Part shown: one piece after another, positions 35,937-43,747 of the stretch
Numbering within the stretch: position 1 is the first letter of the stretch
Layout of the letters: every line of letters starts with the position of its first letter
Assembly: GCF_007673095.1 (NCBI RefSeq)
Contig: NZ_VDYZ01000001.1
Location: 310,001-374,000, forward strand
Source: Corynebacterium glyciniphilum AJ 3170
GTDB lineage: Bacteria > Actinomycetota > Actinomycetes > Mycobacteriales > Mycobacteriaceae
Reading direction: 5' to 3'
DNA length: 64,000 nt
The notes under the pieces: model-generated
Database searches by the model: none
Seen by the model: only the letters and a program-made list of their open reading frames with translations
What the model was told of the DNA's origin: nothing
Made by a program: the position numbers and the translations under genes

Positions 35937-36368
35937 ATGAAAATTGCATCTAAATCACTCTTTGCCACTTTCACCGCCCTCTCCCTTTGTTCCGCATGTA
36001 GCGCCGAAGAAAGCGATCCAGCAGCCCCACACGACGGAGCGGAAGTTACCTTCAGTACATATTCCTATGACGACGAAACGGGCGAAGAGGAAGCATTGTT
36101 CGAAGGGAAACTTCACTATCCTGATGGTGGCGGGAAGGTTTACGGCGAGAGGCACGAGGGAACGCAGTTTGGCATCGTCCTTCCCGAGGGAACAACATAC
36201 TCAGCAGATGGTGACGTTCTGGAGTCCCCCAACAAGGTTGAAATACCAATCGACGAAGATGTATCCCTCGGAGGCGGGTACCACAATCCTTCAACTGGAG
36301 ATGACAATCAAGATGATTTCGATGAGTACTTCCACGTTAATTCAATAGACGGAGAGTCGATACGTTAA
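35937..36368 (+). CDS. Orphan putative lipoprotein, AT-rich
   Basis: A 143-residue acidic secreted protein with a short signal peptide (MKIASKSLFATFTALSLC) and a cysteine cluster (LCSAC) that could act as a lipidation site, although the lipobox is not canonical. The mature part is rich in Asp, Glu and Gly (TYSYDDETGEEEALFEGKL ... GDDNQDDFDEYF) and looks like a small beta-sheet domain. No family is recognised. By eye its GC content is about 45-50 percent, well below its neighbours, and codon use includes rarely used AT-ending codons, which suggests horizontal acquisition. A GATGAGGGA ribosome binding site precedes the ATG. Confidence 0.65.
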   Translation: MKIASKSLFATFTALSLCSACSAEESDPAAPHDGAEVTFSTYSYDDETGEEEALFEGKLHYPDGGGKVYGERHEGTQFGIVLPEGTTYSADGDVLESPNKVEIPIDEDVSLGGGYHNPSTGDDNQDDFDEYFHVNSIDGESIR

Positions 36369-36527
36369 TGCTCGAGTCGGTTAGGGCGTACGGCTTCCGA
36401 GGACCTCACCATCCTGACATCATCTCCGGCATACTCCTGAGACCGGCTCGGCGGCACCGAAATGGACACAACTGACAGTTGCGGAACCGACAGATCAAAT
36501 GAGAACGGTCAGGTGCCGTCGGCCTCG

Positions 36528-37049
36528 CTACCGTCTGCCGCCGCTTCCCGTCTCAGTCCCCAGCACGTATGCCGCCTGGCCAAGGTGTATCACCGCGTCA
36601 TGCAGGATACTGATGAGACGGACACCTCTGGTGACGGGCGGATCCCAGGCATCGTCGATGACCTTGTCGAGGTCCGCTTCACCCAGCGTCGAGAGATAGG
36701 CGTCCACTGCGTCACAGACGGCAGTCACGTAGTCGATGACAGGGCCCACCTCAGCGGCAGTCACTTCTTGCGCCTGAACAGGTGACTGTCCAAACCCCAT
36801 CGACTCACCTGCACCCCGAACGCCTGAGGAACTGTCGTATTCCTCGGACGTCCAGACCTGCTCGTCGGACGTCAGCCCGGACAACTGGACATCGAGTTCC
36901 CGTCCGGTGTGCCACAACAGCCAGACCAGTGAATTCGGGTGGCCCGCCGGATGCGCATTGACTATCTCTGCAGGTAGGTCCCGCGGAATCTCTCCCGCGG
37001 CATCGCGCACGCGACCGGCAAGATCCTTCAGAATATCTGTCGCCTTCAT
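36528..37049 (-). CDS. DinB-like (mycothiol-dependent-type) domain protein
   Basis: A 173-residue four-helix-bundle protein of the DinB/MDMPI superfamily (TIGR03086-like). The N-terminal MKATDILKDLAGRVRDAAGE helix, HPNSLVWLLWHTGRELDVQL with the first metal His, and SILHDAVIHLGQAAYVLGTE with the last His pair give the usual three-His metal site. In Actinobacteria many such proteins use mycothiol as a cofactor, which this organism can make. The start at 37049 begins at the first conserved helix; longer in-frame starts add an unrelated Arg-rich stretch. It is 26 bases downstream of the DUF952 gene, probably co-transcribed. The substrate is unknown. Confidence 0.75.
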   Translation of the reverse strand: MKATDILKDLAGRVRDAAGEIPRDLPAEIVNAHPAGHPNSLVWLLWHTGRELDVQLSGLTSDEQVWTSEEYDSSSGVRGAGESMGFGQSPVQAQEVTAAEVGPVIDYVTAVCDAVDAYLSTLGEADLDKVIDDAWDPPVTRGVRLISILHDAVIHLGQAAYVLGTETGSGGRR

Positions 37050-37075
37050 ACCCGTCCACCGTACGCGCAGCGGAC

Positions 37076-37423
37076 TCACCAGACGAAGCGACCGTCTGTT
37101 CCGAACTCCCCCGGGTGCACCGTGATGACCCACTCCGGATCCAATGCTCCGTAAATGTGCGGGTACCACTGCCCGTTGTCTCCGCTTTCCTCGCGGATCT
37201 CAGTTCCCGAATGTTGGACGGCTGACTCATCAATGGCCAGGACACACAGCGGGACGGTCTCATCCTGATAGAAACGTTCCGCGGTTGGCACGACCTGCGC
37301 TGCCGTAGAAGCATGAACGTACCCGACCTCATCCAAGGACATACCTGATGTCGAGACGCGGTACTCCCCTTCCCTCTGTGCATTGGTCCAGTCGGGAACG
37401 CGGGCGATGTGGTAGATCGGCAT
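37076..37423 (-). CDS. DUF952-domain protein
   Basis: A 115-residue cytoplasmic protein with the DUF952 layout: PIYHIARVPDWTNAQREGEY, then EVGYVHASTAAQVVPTAERFY, LCVLAIDE, and PHIYGALDPEWVITVHPGEF near the end. The family resembles ADP-ribosyltransferase-like small domains, but its activity is not established. The ATG at 37423 is the conserved start; longer frames overlap the divergent ridA promoter. It is divergent from ridA, and the DinB-like gene follows it closely. Confidence 0.8.
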   Translation of the reverse strand: MPIYHIARVPDWTNAQREGEYRVSTSGMSLDEVGYVHASTAAQVVPTAERFYQDETVPLCVLAIDESAVQHSGTEIREESGDNGQWYPHIYGALDPEWVITVHPGEFGTDGRFVW

Positions 37424-37473
37424 TCCTCCACTCTGCCGTAGACCGAACCGCTGCGTGGCATGTCCCGTCGGTT

Positions 37474-37479
37474 TAAGCT
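37474..37479 (+). promoter_or_regulatory. -10 box of ridA, leaderless
   Basis: TAAGCT ends eight bases before the ridA ATG at 37488, with no ribosome binding site. Confidence 0.45.
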
Positions 37480-37487
37480 GAATCGCC

Positions 37488-37874
37488 ATGGACCACTTCT
37501 TCAGCGCCACGCTCCATCAGTCCTCGGCACCGTTCTCTCACCTGACCACGCACAACGGGGTCGCATACACCGCCGGGATCATCGGTCAGGACCGTTCGAC
37601 CGGCGAGCTCACATCGAACAATGTGAGTGAGCAGTGCGAACTGATGATGGAGAACCTCGGCGTGCTCCTCTCCGAGAATGAACTCACCTGGTCCCAGGTC
37701 ATGAGAACGACGGTCTACCTGACCTCCTACGACGACTTCAATGCCGTCAACGAGGAGTACGCCCGGTGGCTCACAGAGCCGTATCCGGCACGGACAACCA
37801 TTCAGGTCGCTGCACTCCCCCTCGGCGCATCCGTCCAGATCGAGGCCATCATCGCGACCGACGACAGCGCCTGA
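37488..37874 (+). CDS. ridA: RidA-family enamine/imine deaminase
   Basis: RidA proteins hydrolyse reactive enamine/imine intermediates released by PLP enzymes. The 128-residue protein has the standard trimer-forming fold: SHLTTHNGVAYTAGIIGQD, SEQCELMMENLGVLLSEN, RTTVYLTSYDDFNAVNEEY, and YPARTTIQVAALPLGASVQI with the substrate-binding Arg. It lies 73 bases upstream of a PLP-dependent class-V aminotransferase, a sensible partner for imine clean-up. Some family members have other hydrolase roles, so the exact substrate is open. Confidence 0.88.
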   Translation: MDHFFSATLHQSSAPFSHLTTHNGVAYTAGIIGQDRSTGELTSNNVSEQCELMMENLGVLLSENELTWSQVMRTTVYLTSYDDFNAVNEEYARWLTEPYPARTTIQVAALPLGASVQIEAIIATDDSA

Positions 37875-37947
37875 CCACGTCGAATCGCCCGGGACAGTTG
37901 TCACCCCTCATGCTGAGAGACAGATCACTCTGTGGGAGAATAAGAGC

Positions 37948-39078
37948 ATGAACCTCCCACACAATGATATCGACCCCGATGGACTGCTCGAATACTCCGT
38001 CGTCTTCACGGACCGGTCCCTCAACCACATGTCGGCCCGGTTCACGAAGGTCATGCAGGATATCCGCGACATTCTGACAACAACCTACGACGCCGCCACC
38101 GTCGCCGTCGTGCCCGGCGGCGGCAGCTACGCCATGGAGGCTGTCGCGCGCCAGCTCGTCACGGGGAAACGCGCACTGATCGTCCGCAACGGTCTATTCT
38201 CCTTCCGCTGGTCACAGATCATCGACGCAGGCAGGATCACCGACGATGTGACCGTCCTCAAGGCCCGGCAGACCGGCGACGAGCCGACCTCCACCTGGGT
38301 CCCCGCCCCGATCAAGGACGTCACCGCCGCGATCCGTCGCGAACGCCCTGAGGTGGTCATCGCCCCGCATGTGGAAACCGCCGCAGGTATCCAGCTGACC
38401 GACAGCTACATCACCGCCATGGCCAAGGCAGCCCACGAGGTCGACGCACTGGTCGTCCTCGACTGCGTCGCCTCCGGTGCCTCCTGGGTCTCCATGACGG
38501 ACACCGGCGTCGACGTACTGGTCAGCGCCCCACAGAAGGGATGGAGCGGCACCCCCTGTGCCGGCTACGTCATGCTCAGCGAAGCAGGACGCGACGCCGT
38601 GAACGACTCCACCTCGACCAGCTTCGCCGTCGACCTCAAGAAGTGGCTGTTCATCACCGACGAATACGGCGAGGGTCGTACCCCCTACCACGCCACACTG
38701 CCGACCGACGGGCTGGCGCACAACGCTGAGCTGATGGCCGAGGCACGCGACCGCGGGTTGGAGAACCTGCGCGCGGCACAGATCGACCTCGGCACCAAGG
38801 TCCGTGCTCTGCTCGCCGAGCACGGCATCACCACGATCTCCAGCGGAGAGTTCGCCGCCCCCAGCGTCGTCGTGGCCTACACCGATGACCCGGCCGTGAA
38901 GTCCGGCGCGAAGTTCAAGGAGGCCGGTGTGCAGGTCGCAGGTGGTGTCCCCCTGCAGTGCGGTGAGCCGGAGGACTTCTCCACGTTCCGTCTGGGCCTG
39001 TTCGGTCTCGACAAGCTGGCCGACGTCGACGGCACCGTTGAGCGTCTGCGGACGGCCCTGGAGAAGCTGGGAATGTAG
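37948..39078 (+). CDS. Class-V PLP aminotransferase (alanine-glyoxylate/serine-pyruvate type)
   Basis: A 376-residue fold-type-I aminotransferase. VVPGGGSYAMEAVARQLVTG binds the cofactor phosphate, VVLDCVASGASWVSM includes the Asp to the PLP nitrogen, and VSAPQKGWSGTPCAGYV holds the Schiff-base Lys. The C-terminal PLQCGEPEDFSTFRLGLFGL includes the substrate-carboxylate Arg. GGGAG lies a few bases before ATG 37948. The enzyme resembles alanine-glyoxylate or serine-pyruvate transaminases, but the amino donor is not certain. RidA upstream would remove imine by-products. The stop TAG is part of the -10 box of the next gene. Confidence 0.85.
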   Translation: MNLPHNDIDPDGLLEYSVVFTDRSLNHMSARFTKVMQDIRDILTTTYDAATVAVVPGGGSYAMEAVARQLVTGKRALIVRNGLFSFRWSQIIDAGRITDDVTVLKARQTGDEPTSTWVPAPIKDVTAAIRRERPEVVIAPHVETAAGIQLTDSYITAMAKAAHEVDALVVLDCVASGASWVSMTDTGVDVLVSAPQKGWSGTPCAGYVMLSEAGRDAVNDSTSTSFAVDLKKWLFITDEYGEGRTPYHATLPTDGLAHNAELMAEARDRGLENLRAAQIDLGTKVRALLAEHGITTISSGEFAAPSVVVAYTDDPAVKSGAKFKEAGVQVAGGVPLQCGEPEDFSTFRLGLFGLDKLADVDGTVERLRTALEKLGM

Positions 39079-39081
39079 GCT
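39076..39081 (+). promoter_or_regulatory. -10 box of the thiamine-binding gene overlapping a stop codon
   Basis: TAGGCT starts with the TAG stop of the aminotransferase and ends seven bases before ATG 39089. A leaderless start is plausible. Confidence 0.35.
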
Positions 39082-39088
39082 GGCCGGT

Positions 39089-39394
39089 ATGTTGTTCGCG
39101 TTCTCCATAGCCCCGGCGACGACCCCCGAGCCCGACGGCTCCATGGCCCACATCGTGGCCAAGGCAGTCGACGTCATCCGGGAGTCCGGTCTCCCCCACG
39201 AGACAACGTCGATGTTCACCACCATCGAGGGCGAGTGGGACGAGGTGATGCCGGTCGTCAAGCGTGCCTGCGAGGCGGTCGGTGAGTATTCCCCTCGCGT
39301 CTCACTCGTCCTGAAGGCGGACCTGCGCCCCGGGCGCACCGGGGAAATCAGTGGAAAGGTCGAACGGCTGGACGCGCACCTCGGCGAGCAGTAA
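39089..39394 (+). CDS. Thiamine-binding protein (MTH1187/YkoF-like)
   Basis: A 101-residue protein of the MTH1187/YkoF family, small ferredoxin-like domains that bind thiamine or related pyrimidines. Features are FAFSIAPATTPEPDGSMAH near the start, VIRESGLPHETTSMFTTIEG in the middle and SLVLKADLRPGRTGEISGKV near the end. It lies ten bases after the aminotransferase stop on the same strand. No TPP riboswitch is visible in the short gap. A role in thiamine handling is inferred from the family only. Confidence 0.75.
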   Translation: MLFAFSIAPATTPEPDGSMAHIVAKAVDVIRESGLPHETTSMFTTIEGEWDEVMPVVKRACEAVGEYSPRVSLVLKADLRPGRTGEISGKVERLDAHLGEQ

Positions 39395-39420
39395 CGGGGC
39401 CGGCGGGAGCACCGGACTGA

Positions 39421-40709
39421 TTACTCGGTGGACATCAGATGCAGCAGCCAGTTTCGGCTGTCGTCATTCATCCGTGCCCGGATCAGGGAGAACTTCTGAG
39501 GTTCCCCGCCGAGTCCTCCGTTCTGTCGCCCGTACAGCGTCACGACGATCTCGTCGTCCTGCCATTTCTTGAGGCTGTAGAACCCCGCGTCCCAGATATC
39601 CACGGTGCCGGCGCCGGGGCTGCCCGCGTCGATCCTGCCCTCGAATCCACCGTAACTGAGCGGATGATCCTCCGTCTGCACCGCCAGCCGGTTGATTCCG
39701 GAGTCCCGTGGCACCCCTTTCGGCAGTGCCCAGGACACCAGCACACCGTCATGCTCCAGGCGGAAGTCCCAGTGCAGGTGCGATGCATCATGTTCCTGGA
39801 TGACGAAGGACGGTCCGCCGTCACCGGGCCCCAGCAGGACATCCAACGGATCACCGCGGCTGAGCAGCCGGTCGGCGACCTGCCGGAAGCCGAGCTGGCG
39901 GACGTCACTGTCGATTTCGTCCCAGGTACGGGCCCTGCGACCGTCGGCCGCGCCCGTCCGCGCAGTGAATAGGGTACGCACGTGGTCTTCACCCCGTCGT
40001 TCTGGCTCCAGTCAATCAGGACTTTTCCTCGACGCTCTTCCCTGGCCATCGTGGACACCACGAGATCCGGGTGTTTCTCGGCGATATCATCGGCAATGCG
40101 ATGGACGGTATCCCGGACGACGGACGGACGGTGGCCTGAGGCCACCTCCGCGTAGACATGGATCCCGCTGCTGCCGGTAGTCACGGGTACTGACAGGAGG
40201 TCGCGCGCATCGAGTTCTTCCCGGACGAGGTGTGCAACGTCCGCGCACTGCGCCAGGCTTGCCCCCTCACCAGGGTCAAGGTCGAAGACCATCCGGTCAG
40301 GTCCGTGAATCCCGCCGCGCGGCCCGTAACGCCACTGGGGCGTGTGGATCTCGAGCGCGTCCAACTGGGCCAACCAGACCAGCGTGGCCGCATCGTTGAC
40401 CAACGGATAGCGGGTCAGCCGGGTCTGGTGCTCGAACCGCCGCGTCGTCACCCAGTCCGGCGCACTGCCCGGACGCAGATTCCGTTCAAAGAAGAACTGC
40501 CCAGGGTGTTCGGCGGTCCCCACCCCGTCGACCCACCGCTTACGGGTGGCTGGTCGGTCATGCGCATGGCCCACCAGCCATGGGGCGACTGTGCGCAGAT
40601 AGTCGATGACGTCCCGTTTGGTGGTCCCGGTTGACGGGTACATCACCTTGTCCGGGTGCGTGACCCGCACAGAACGTCCGTCGACCTCAACTGTCTCGGC
40701 AGTACTCAT
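39421..40709 (-). pseudogene. ligD: LigD-type primase/polymerase plus 3'-phosphoesterase, frameshifted
   Basis: Bacterial NHEJ enzyme parts in the mycobacterial order polymerase then phosphoesterase, but with no ligase domain. The polymerase part (40709 to about 39935, some 258 residues) has the metal motif MVFDLDPGEG, SSGIHVYAEV and KVLIDWSQND. At 39930-39935 the run GGGCCC lacks one base compared with the expected VAGP-RTWDEI reading, and the frame shifts by one. The phosphoesterase part (to 39421, about 170 residues) continues with RTWDEIDSDVRQ, FVIQEHDASHLHWDFRLEHD and SWALPKGVPRDSG. A GTG at 39981 might start the second part alone. A sequencing error in the GC run is the main alternative. 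No ku gene is in the window. Confidence 0.8.
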
Positions 40710-40736
40710 GCCGCCAGTGTGGCACGGTCAGGGAAG

Positions 40737-41744
40737 TCACGGAAGGCCTCCCACGGTCGCGGCCGCGTTGCGTTCGCTGAAGTACTCCGCAGCGCGCACC
40801 GGCGTGTAGTCCGCTCCCCCTCCAACCGGCGGGGCGAGGGGTTCAACCACCTGTGTCATGTCAGGCTCCATGAACGCGATGATGCTGTACAGCTCCTCAG
40901 ACGGCGCATCCTCACTGGGCGCCAGAACGCGGTGACGGGTGGAACGCCACCGGTCCCCGGTCCAGCGCGCCAGCAGGTCGGCGATGTTGATCGTCAACGC
41001 CCCCTCGACATAAGGCGCATCCTGCCACTCTCCGTCGGCGGTCTGGACCTGCAGTCCGCCGTAACCGGGTTCACGGTCGAGGATCGTCACCAGTCCCCAG
41101 TCCGTGTGCGGAGCTATCCGGTACTGGCCCTGCTTGGCACGCCCCACCACGGAGAGCGCCGGGTACCGGTTGATGTTGAAGGTGTGCGGCGAGTTTTCCG
41201 CGCGGTCGACGAAGAAGCGCTCGTCCAGCCCCAGTGCGGTGGCGAGCATTTCCAGCAGGTCGCGGTAGAGATCACGGGCTGCTCCTGCCCAGCGGCTGAC
41301 CAGCGCCTCCAGCGACGGAACCTCGTCGGGGTACACGTTGGGACGGAAGTACACCACGTCGATGTCCTGGTCGCCGGTGCGGTGCTCACGGCCGAACGTC
41401 AGGGTCTCCTTGAGGTCGGCCGTGTCCGGGTCGACCTCCTCACCGTAGTAGGCGTTGGCTTCGTCGCCGGTGCGTATCCAACCGCGACCTCCGACGACGG
41501 TCCGATACTTCTCCTTGGTGGCGTCCGGCAGGTGGAAGAACTCCGCCGCCGCGGTACGGAGTTCGGCCGACCATGTGTCATCGATACCGTGCCCACTGAC
41601 CATGAAGAACCCGGAGTCCTGCATGGCGCGGTCCAGACGGTCGGCGAGTTCTCCACGTCGTTCCACCGGTGCGGTGCGCCATTCCGCGACATCGATCAGA
41701 GGGATATCCAGCATCGTGCCCGTCAAAGGTTTGCCTTTCTTCAT
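40737..41744 (-). CDS. 2-oxoglutarate/Fe(II)-dependent oxygenase (IPNS family)
   Basis: A 335-residue dioxygenase with the non-haem DIOX_N and 2OG-FeII domains of the isopenicillin-N-synthase family. The iron ligands are His213 and Asp215 (RIAPHTDWGLVT) and His271 (RWRSTRHRVLAPS), and the following Arg/Ser binds 2-oxoglutarate. The N-terminal part has LIDVAEWRTAPVE and SGFFMVSGHGIDD. The ATG at 41744 follows a GCAGG site. The next gene on this strand, ligD, starts 27 bases after the stop. The substrate could be a small metabolite; the family spans many reactions, so none is claimed. Confidence 0.85.
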   Translation of the reverse strand: MKKGKPLTGTMLDIPLIDVAEWRTAPVERRGELADRLDRAMQDSGFFMVSGHGIDDTWSAELRTAAAEFFHLPDATKEKYRTVVGGRGWIRTGDEANAYYGEEVDPDTADLKETLTFGREHRTGDQDIDVVYFRPNVYPDEVPSLEALVSRWAGAARDLYRDLLEMLATALGLDERFFVDRAENSPHTFNINRYPALSVVGRAKQGQYRIAPHTDWGLVTILDREPGYGGLQVQTADGEWQDAPYVEGALTINIADLLARWTGDRWRSTRHRVLAPSEDAPSEELYSIIAFMEPDMTQVVEPLAPPVGGGADYTPVRAAEYFSERNAAATVGGLP

Positions 41745-41775
41745 CCTGCGGTGTGGGCAATATCGTACACGCCCG

Positions 41776-42354
41776 TCACACTGCCGCCAGGATCTCCTTC
41801 AGCACTGCACGCATCGTCTCGCGTTGTTCGGCAGACACCATGCCGGAGACGGTGAGCGTCACTGTCACCCGCGTCTGATTCTTCGGTGCCACCGCGACCT
41901 CGAGTGAGGTTCCGTCCTCGAGCGAGCACCGCCAGTAGGACCGTTTCGGGGTGTCAGAGACACGCGGTTCGCCGCGCAGCCGGACAGGCTCGTCGGCGAC
42001 GATCCTCGCGCCCACCCTGTCGCGGACTGTCGCCGGACCGTCGTCCCCTTCCGGTCCCTCGGGCCCTGCATCCACGGTGCGTGACGCCGCCACCTGGAAA
42101 TCCCCCGCGCTCGACTGCCCGGTGACGCGACGACCGATCTGCTTCTCGTAGGCCACTGTGGCCCCCTGCCCCCACCACCCCGGGTTGTCGACCCCGGAAG
42201 CGACCATCAGGGGATGCACCGCAGCCGCCAGGTCTGCGTGGGGTGACTCCGCACCACCGGCAGCCTCAAATGCGCGGACCATGCTGTCCCAGTCCACTCC
42301 GGTGGCCTGTACCACCCGGGTGATCTCACCGTCTACAGCTGACGTCCGCGGCAT
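41776..42354 (-). CDS. DUF4287-like conserved hypothetical protein
   Basis: A 192-residue protein. Its N-terminal part has the pattern WWGQGATVAYEKQIGRRVTG and an upstream acidic helix, which recurs in actinobacterial proteins of the DUF4287/SRPBCC-associated type. The C-terminal half (KRSYWRCSLEDGTSLEVAVA, TVTLTVSGMVSAEQRETM) looks like an alpha/beta START-like fold. There is no signal peptide. A GGACAGGAGGGG ribosome binding region lies just before ATG 42354. It stands upstream of the oxygenase gene with 31 bases between. No activity is known. Confidence 0.7.
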   Translation of the reverse strand: MPRTSAVDGEITRVVQATGVDWDSMVRAFEAAGGAESPHADLAAAVHPLMVASGVDNPGWWGQGATVAYEKQIGRRVTGQSSAGDFQVAASRTVDAGPEGPEGDDGPATVRDRVGARIVADEPVRLRGEPRVSDTPKRSYWRCSLEDGTSLEVAVAPKNQTRVTVTLTVSGMVSAEQRETMRAVLKEILAAV

Positions 42355-42378
42355 TGTCCCCTCCTGTCCCGGCTCCCC

Positions 42379-42939
42379 CTACCTCACGCGGGCGGACTCG
42401 ATACGTGTCGGCGCCACATAGGCCGTACCTGCCGTGCACAGGATCGCACCGAGGGTCAGCAGTGTATTCCAGTCCCCGTCCAGCAACCCGCCGAGCAGGA
42501 CGTACACCACACCTGCGGCAATGGCCAGGGCGAGGATCGCGGCGCCGAAGAGGTTCTCGTTCCCGGTGCCGACCACCGGGATGTACAGCAGACCGGCGAG
42601 GACACCGACAATGCCGGCGATCGCCCCGTAGACGACCGCGGCACCCGGCCCCTGCGCGGCCCAGCCGGTCACGGCGGAGACGATGAGGTCGATCACCAGC
42701 AGGACGGCGAAGGAGATCACCGCGCAGAGCACACCGAGGATCACCAGGTTGATGATGACCTTCTTGGTGTCGAACCGCCCTGCCAGCAGGTTCTCGGGCC
42801 TAGGCGACTGGGGCGACTGAGACTGCTGCTGGTAGCCCTGGTTCTGCCGCGGCTGTTGCGGCGCATACTGCCGCGTCGGCTCGTACTGCTGGCCGTAGCC
42901 ACGGTTCGGATCCTGACGGTAGGGCTGCTGGTTACTCAT
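42379..42939 (-). CDS. Membrane protein with Gln-rich N-terminus
   Basis: A 186-residue protein: a cytoplasmic, disordered Gln/Pro/Tyr-rich segment of about 50 residues (QQPYRQDPNRGYGQQYEP), followed by four membrane helices (IINLVILGVLCAVISFAVLL, the AVVYGAIAGIVGVLAGLLY region, AILALAIAAGVVYVLLGG and a last one). The ATG at 42939 is chosen as the first with a plausible position after the upstream gene; an in-frame ATG eight codons earlier is possible. It lies 20 bases downstream of the methyltransferase and may belong to the same transcript. No family with known function was recognised. Confidence 0.75.
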   Translation of the reverse strand: MSNQQPYRQDPNRGYGQQYEPTRQYAPQQPRQNQGYQQQSQSPQSPRPENLLAGRFDTKKVIINLVILGVLCAVISFAVLLVIDLIVSAVTGWAAQGPGAAVVYGAIAGIVGVLAGLLYIPVVGTGNENLFGAAILALAIAAGVVYVLLGGLLDGDWNTLLTLGAILCTAGTAYVAPTRIESARVR

Positions 42940-42959
42940 GTGACCAGTCTTCCATCCGG

Positions 42960-43745
42960 TCACACCCGGATCAACAACTCACCGTGCGGCATCACGAAGA
43001 CCGCTGCCTCATCCTCGCTCCAGGTCCGCCATCCGGCACAGATTCGGTCGGTGGCATCTGCAGGGACGGCACCGGACTCACGGGTGCGGCGGGTCCAGTT
43101 GTCCGCCAACCACGAGGCCCCCGCCCCGGCACTGTACTGCCATGTCGTCGTGCTGAAGGTGAGCTGCCCGGGGCCGAATCCGGCGGCCCGGGCCCACTCC
43201 GGCAGGCGGCGTCCGGCATCGGGTTCTCCGCCGTTGGCCCGTGCCCGACGCCGGTAGTCGCGCTGCCATTCCAGCATTCCCTCCGGCTGCGGATGGAAGA
43301 ACATGCCGTCGTAGTCGGCGTCCCGTACCGCGACGACGCCGCCGGGGGCGGCGACACGTGCGCATTCGCGTAGAGCGCCGACCGGGTCACCCAGGTGCTG
43401 GAGCACCTGGTGCGCGACGACGACGTCGAAGGTCCCGTCCTGGAACGGCAGTGCCTGTGCGTCACCGGTCATGAACACCGCACCGATACCGCGGCGACGA
43501 GCCAACTCCCCGGCGGCGGCCACAGGTGCCGGGGTGTTCTCCACACCGATGACCTGGGACGCCGCCCCACCCTCACCAGCGATGGCAGCTGCCAGGTCCA
43601 GGGTGATCGATCCGGGACCACACCCCACATCGAGGACCCGCGAGTCGCGGTGCAGGTACGGGAGGACGAACGCCATGGAGTCCTGTGCGGTGCGCGTCAC
43701 GTGGTTGGCGAGGACCGCCGGACCGTGTCCGTGGGTGTACTTCAT
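42960..43745 (-). CDS. SAM-dependent class-I methyltransferase
   Basis: A 261-residue methyltransferase of the UbiE/Methyltransf_11 type. SAM-binding motif I is DSRVLDVGCGPGSITLDLAA (residues about 35-54), motif II has an acidic VIGVENTP, and motif III-IV are FQDGTFDVVVAHQVLQHLGD and ALRECARVAAPGGVVAVRD. The C-terminal part carries substrate-specific helices (YRRRARANGGEPDAGRRLP). The start ATG 43745 is two bases after the stop of the thioesterase gene, so the two are probably co-translated. The substrate is unknown. Confidence 0.85.
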   Translation of the reverse strand: MKYTHGHGPAVLANHVTRTAQDSMAFVLPYLHRDSRVLDVGCGPGSITLDLAAAIAGEGGAASQVIGVENTPAPVAAAGELARRRGIGAVFMTGDAQALPFQDGTFDVVVAHQVLQHLGDPVGALRECARVAAPGGVVAVRDADYDGMFFHPQPEGMLEWQRDYRRRARANGGEPDAGRRLPEWARAAGFGPGQLTFSTTTWQYSAGAGASWLADNWTRRTRESGAVPADATDRICAGWRTWSEDEAAVFVMPHGELLIRV

Positions 43746-43747
43746 GG

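Noticed and set aside
39079-39088. TPP riboswitch before the thiamine-binding gene
   Set aside because: Only ten bases separate it from the upstream stop, and no THI-box was seen further upstream.
39930-39935. Programmed -1 frameshift in ligD
   Set aside because: The zero-frame codons GGG CCC do not form a standard slippery heptamer and no stimulatory hairpin was noticed. A lost base or sequencing error is the simpler reading.
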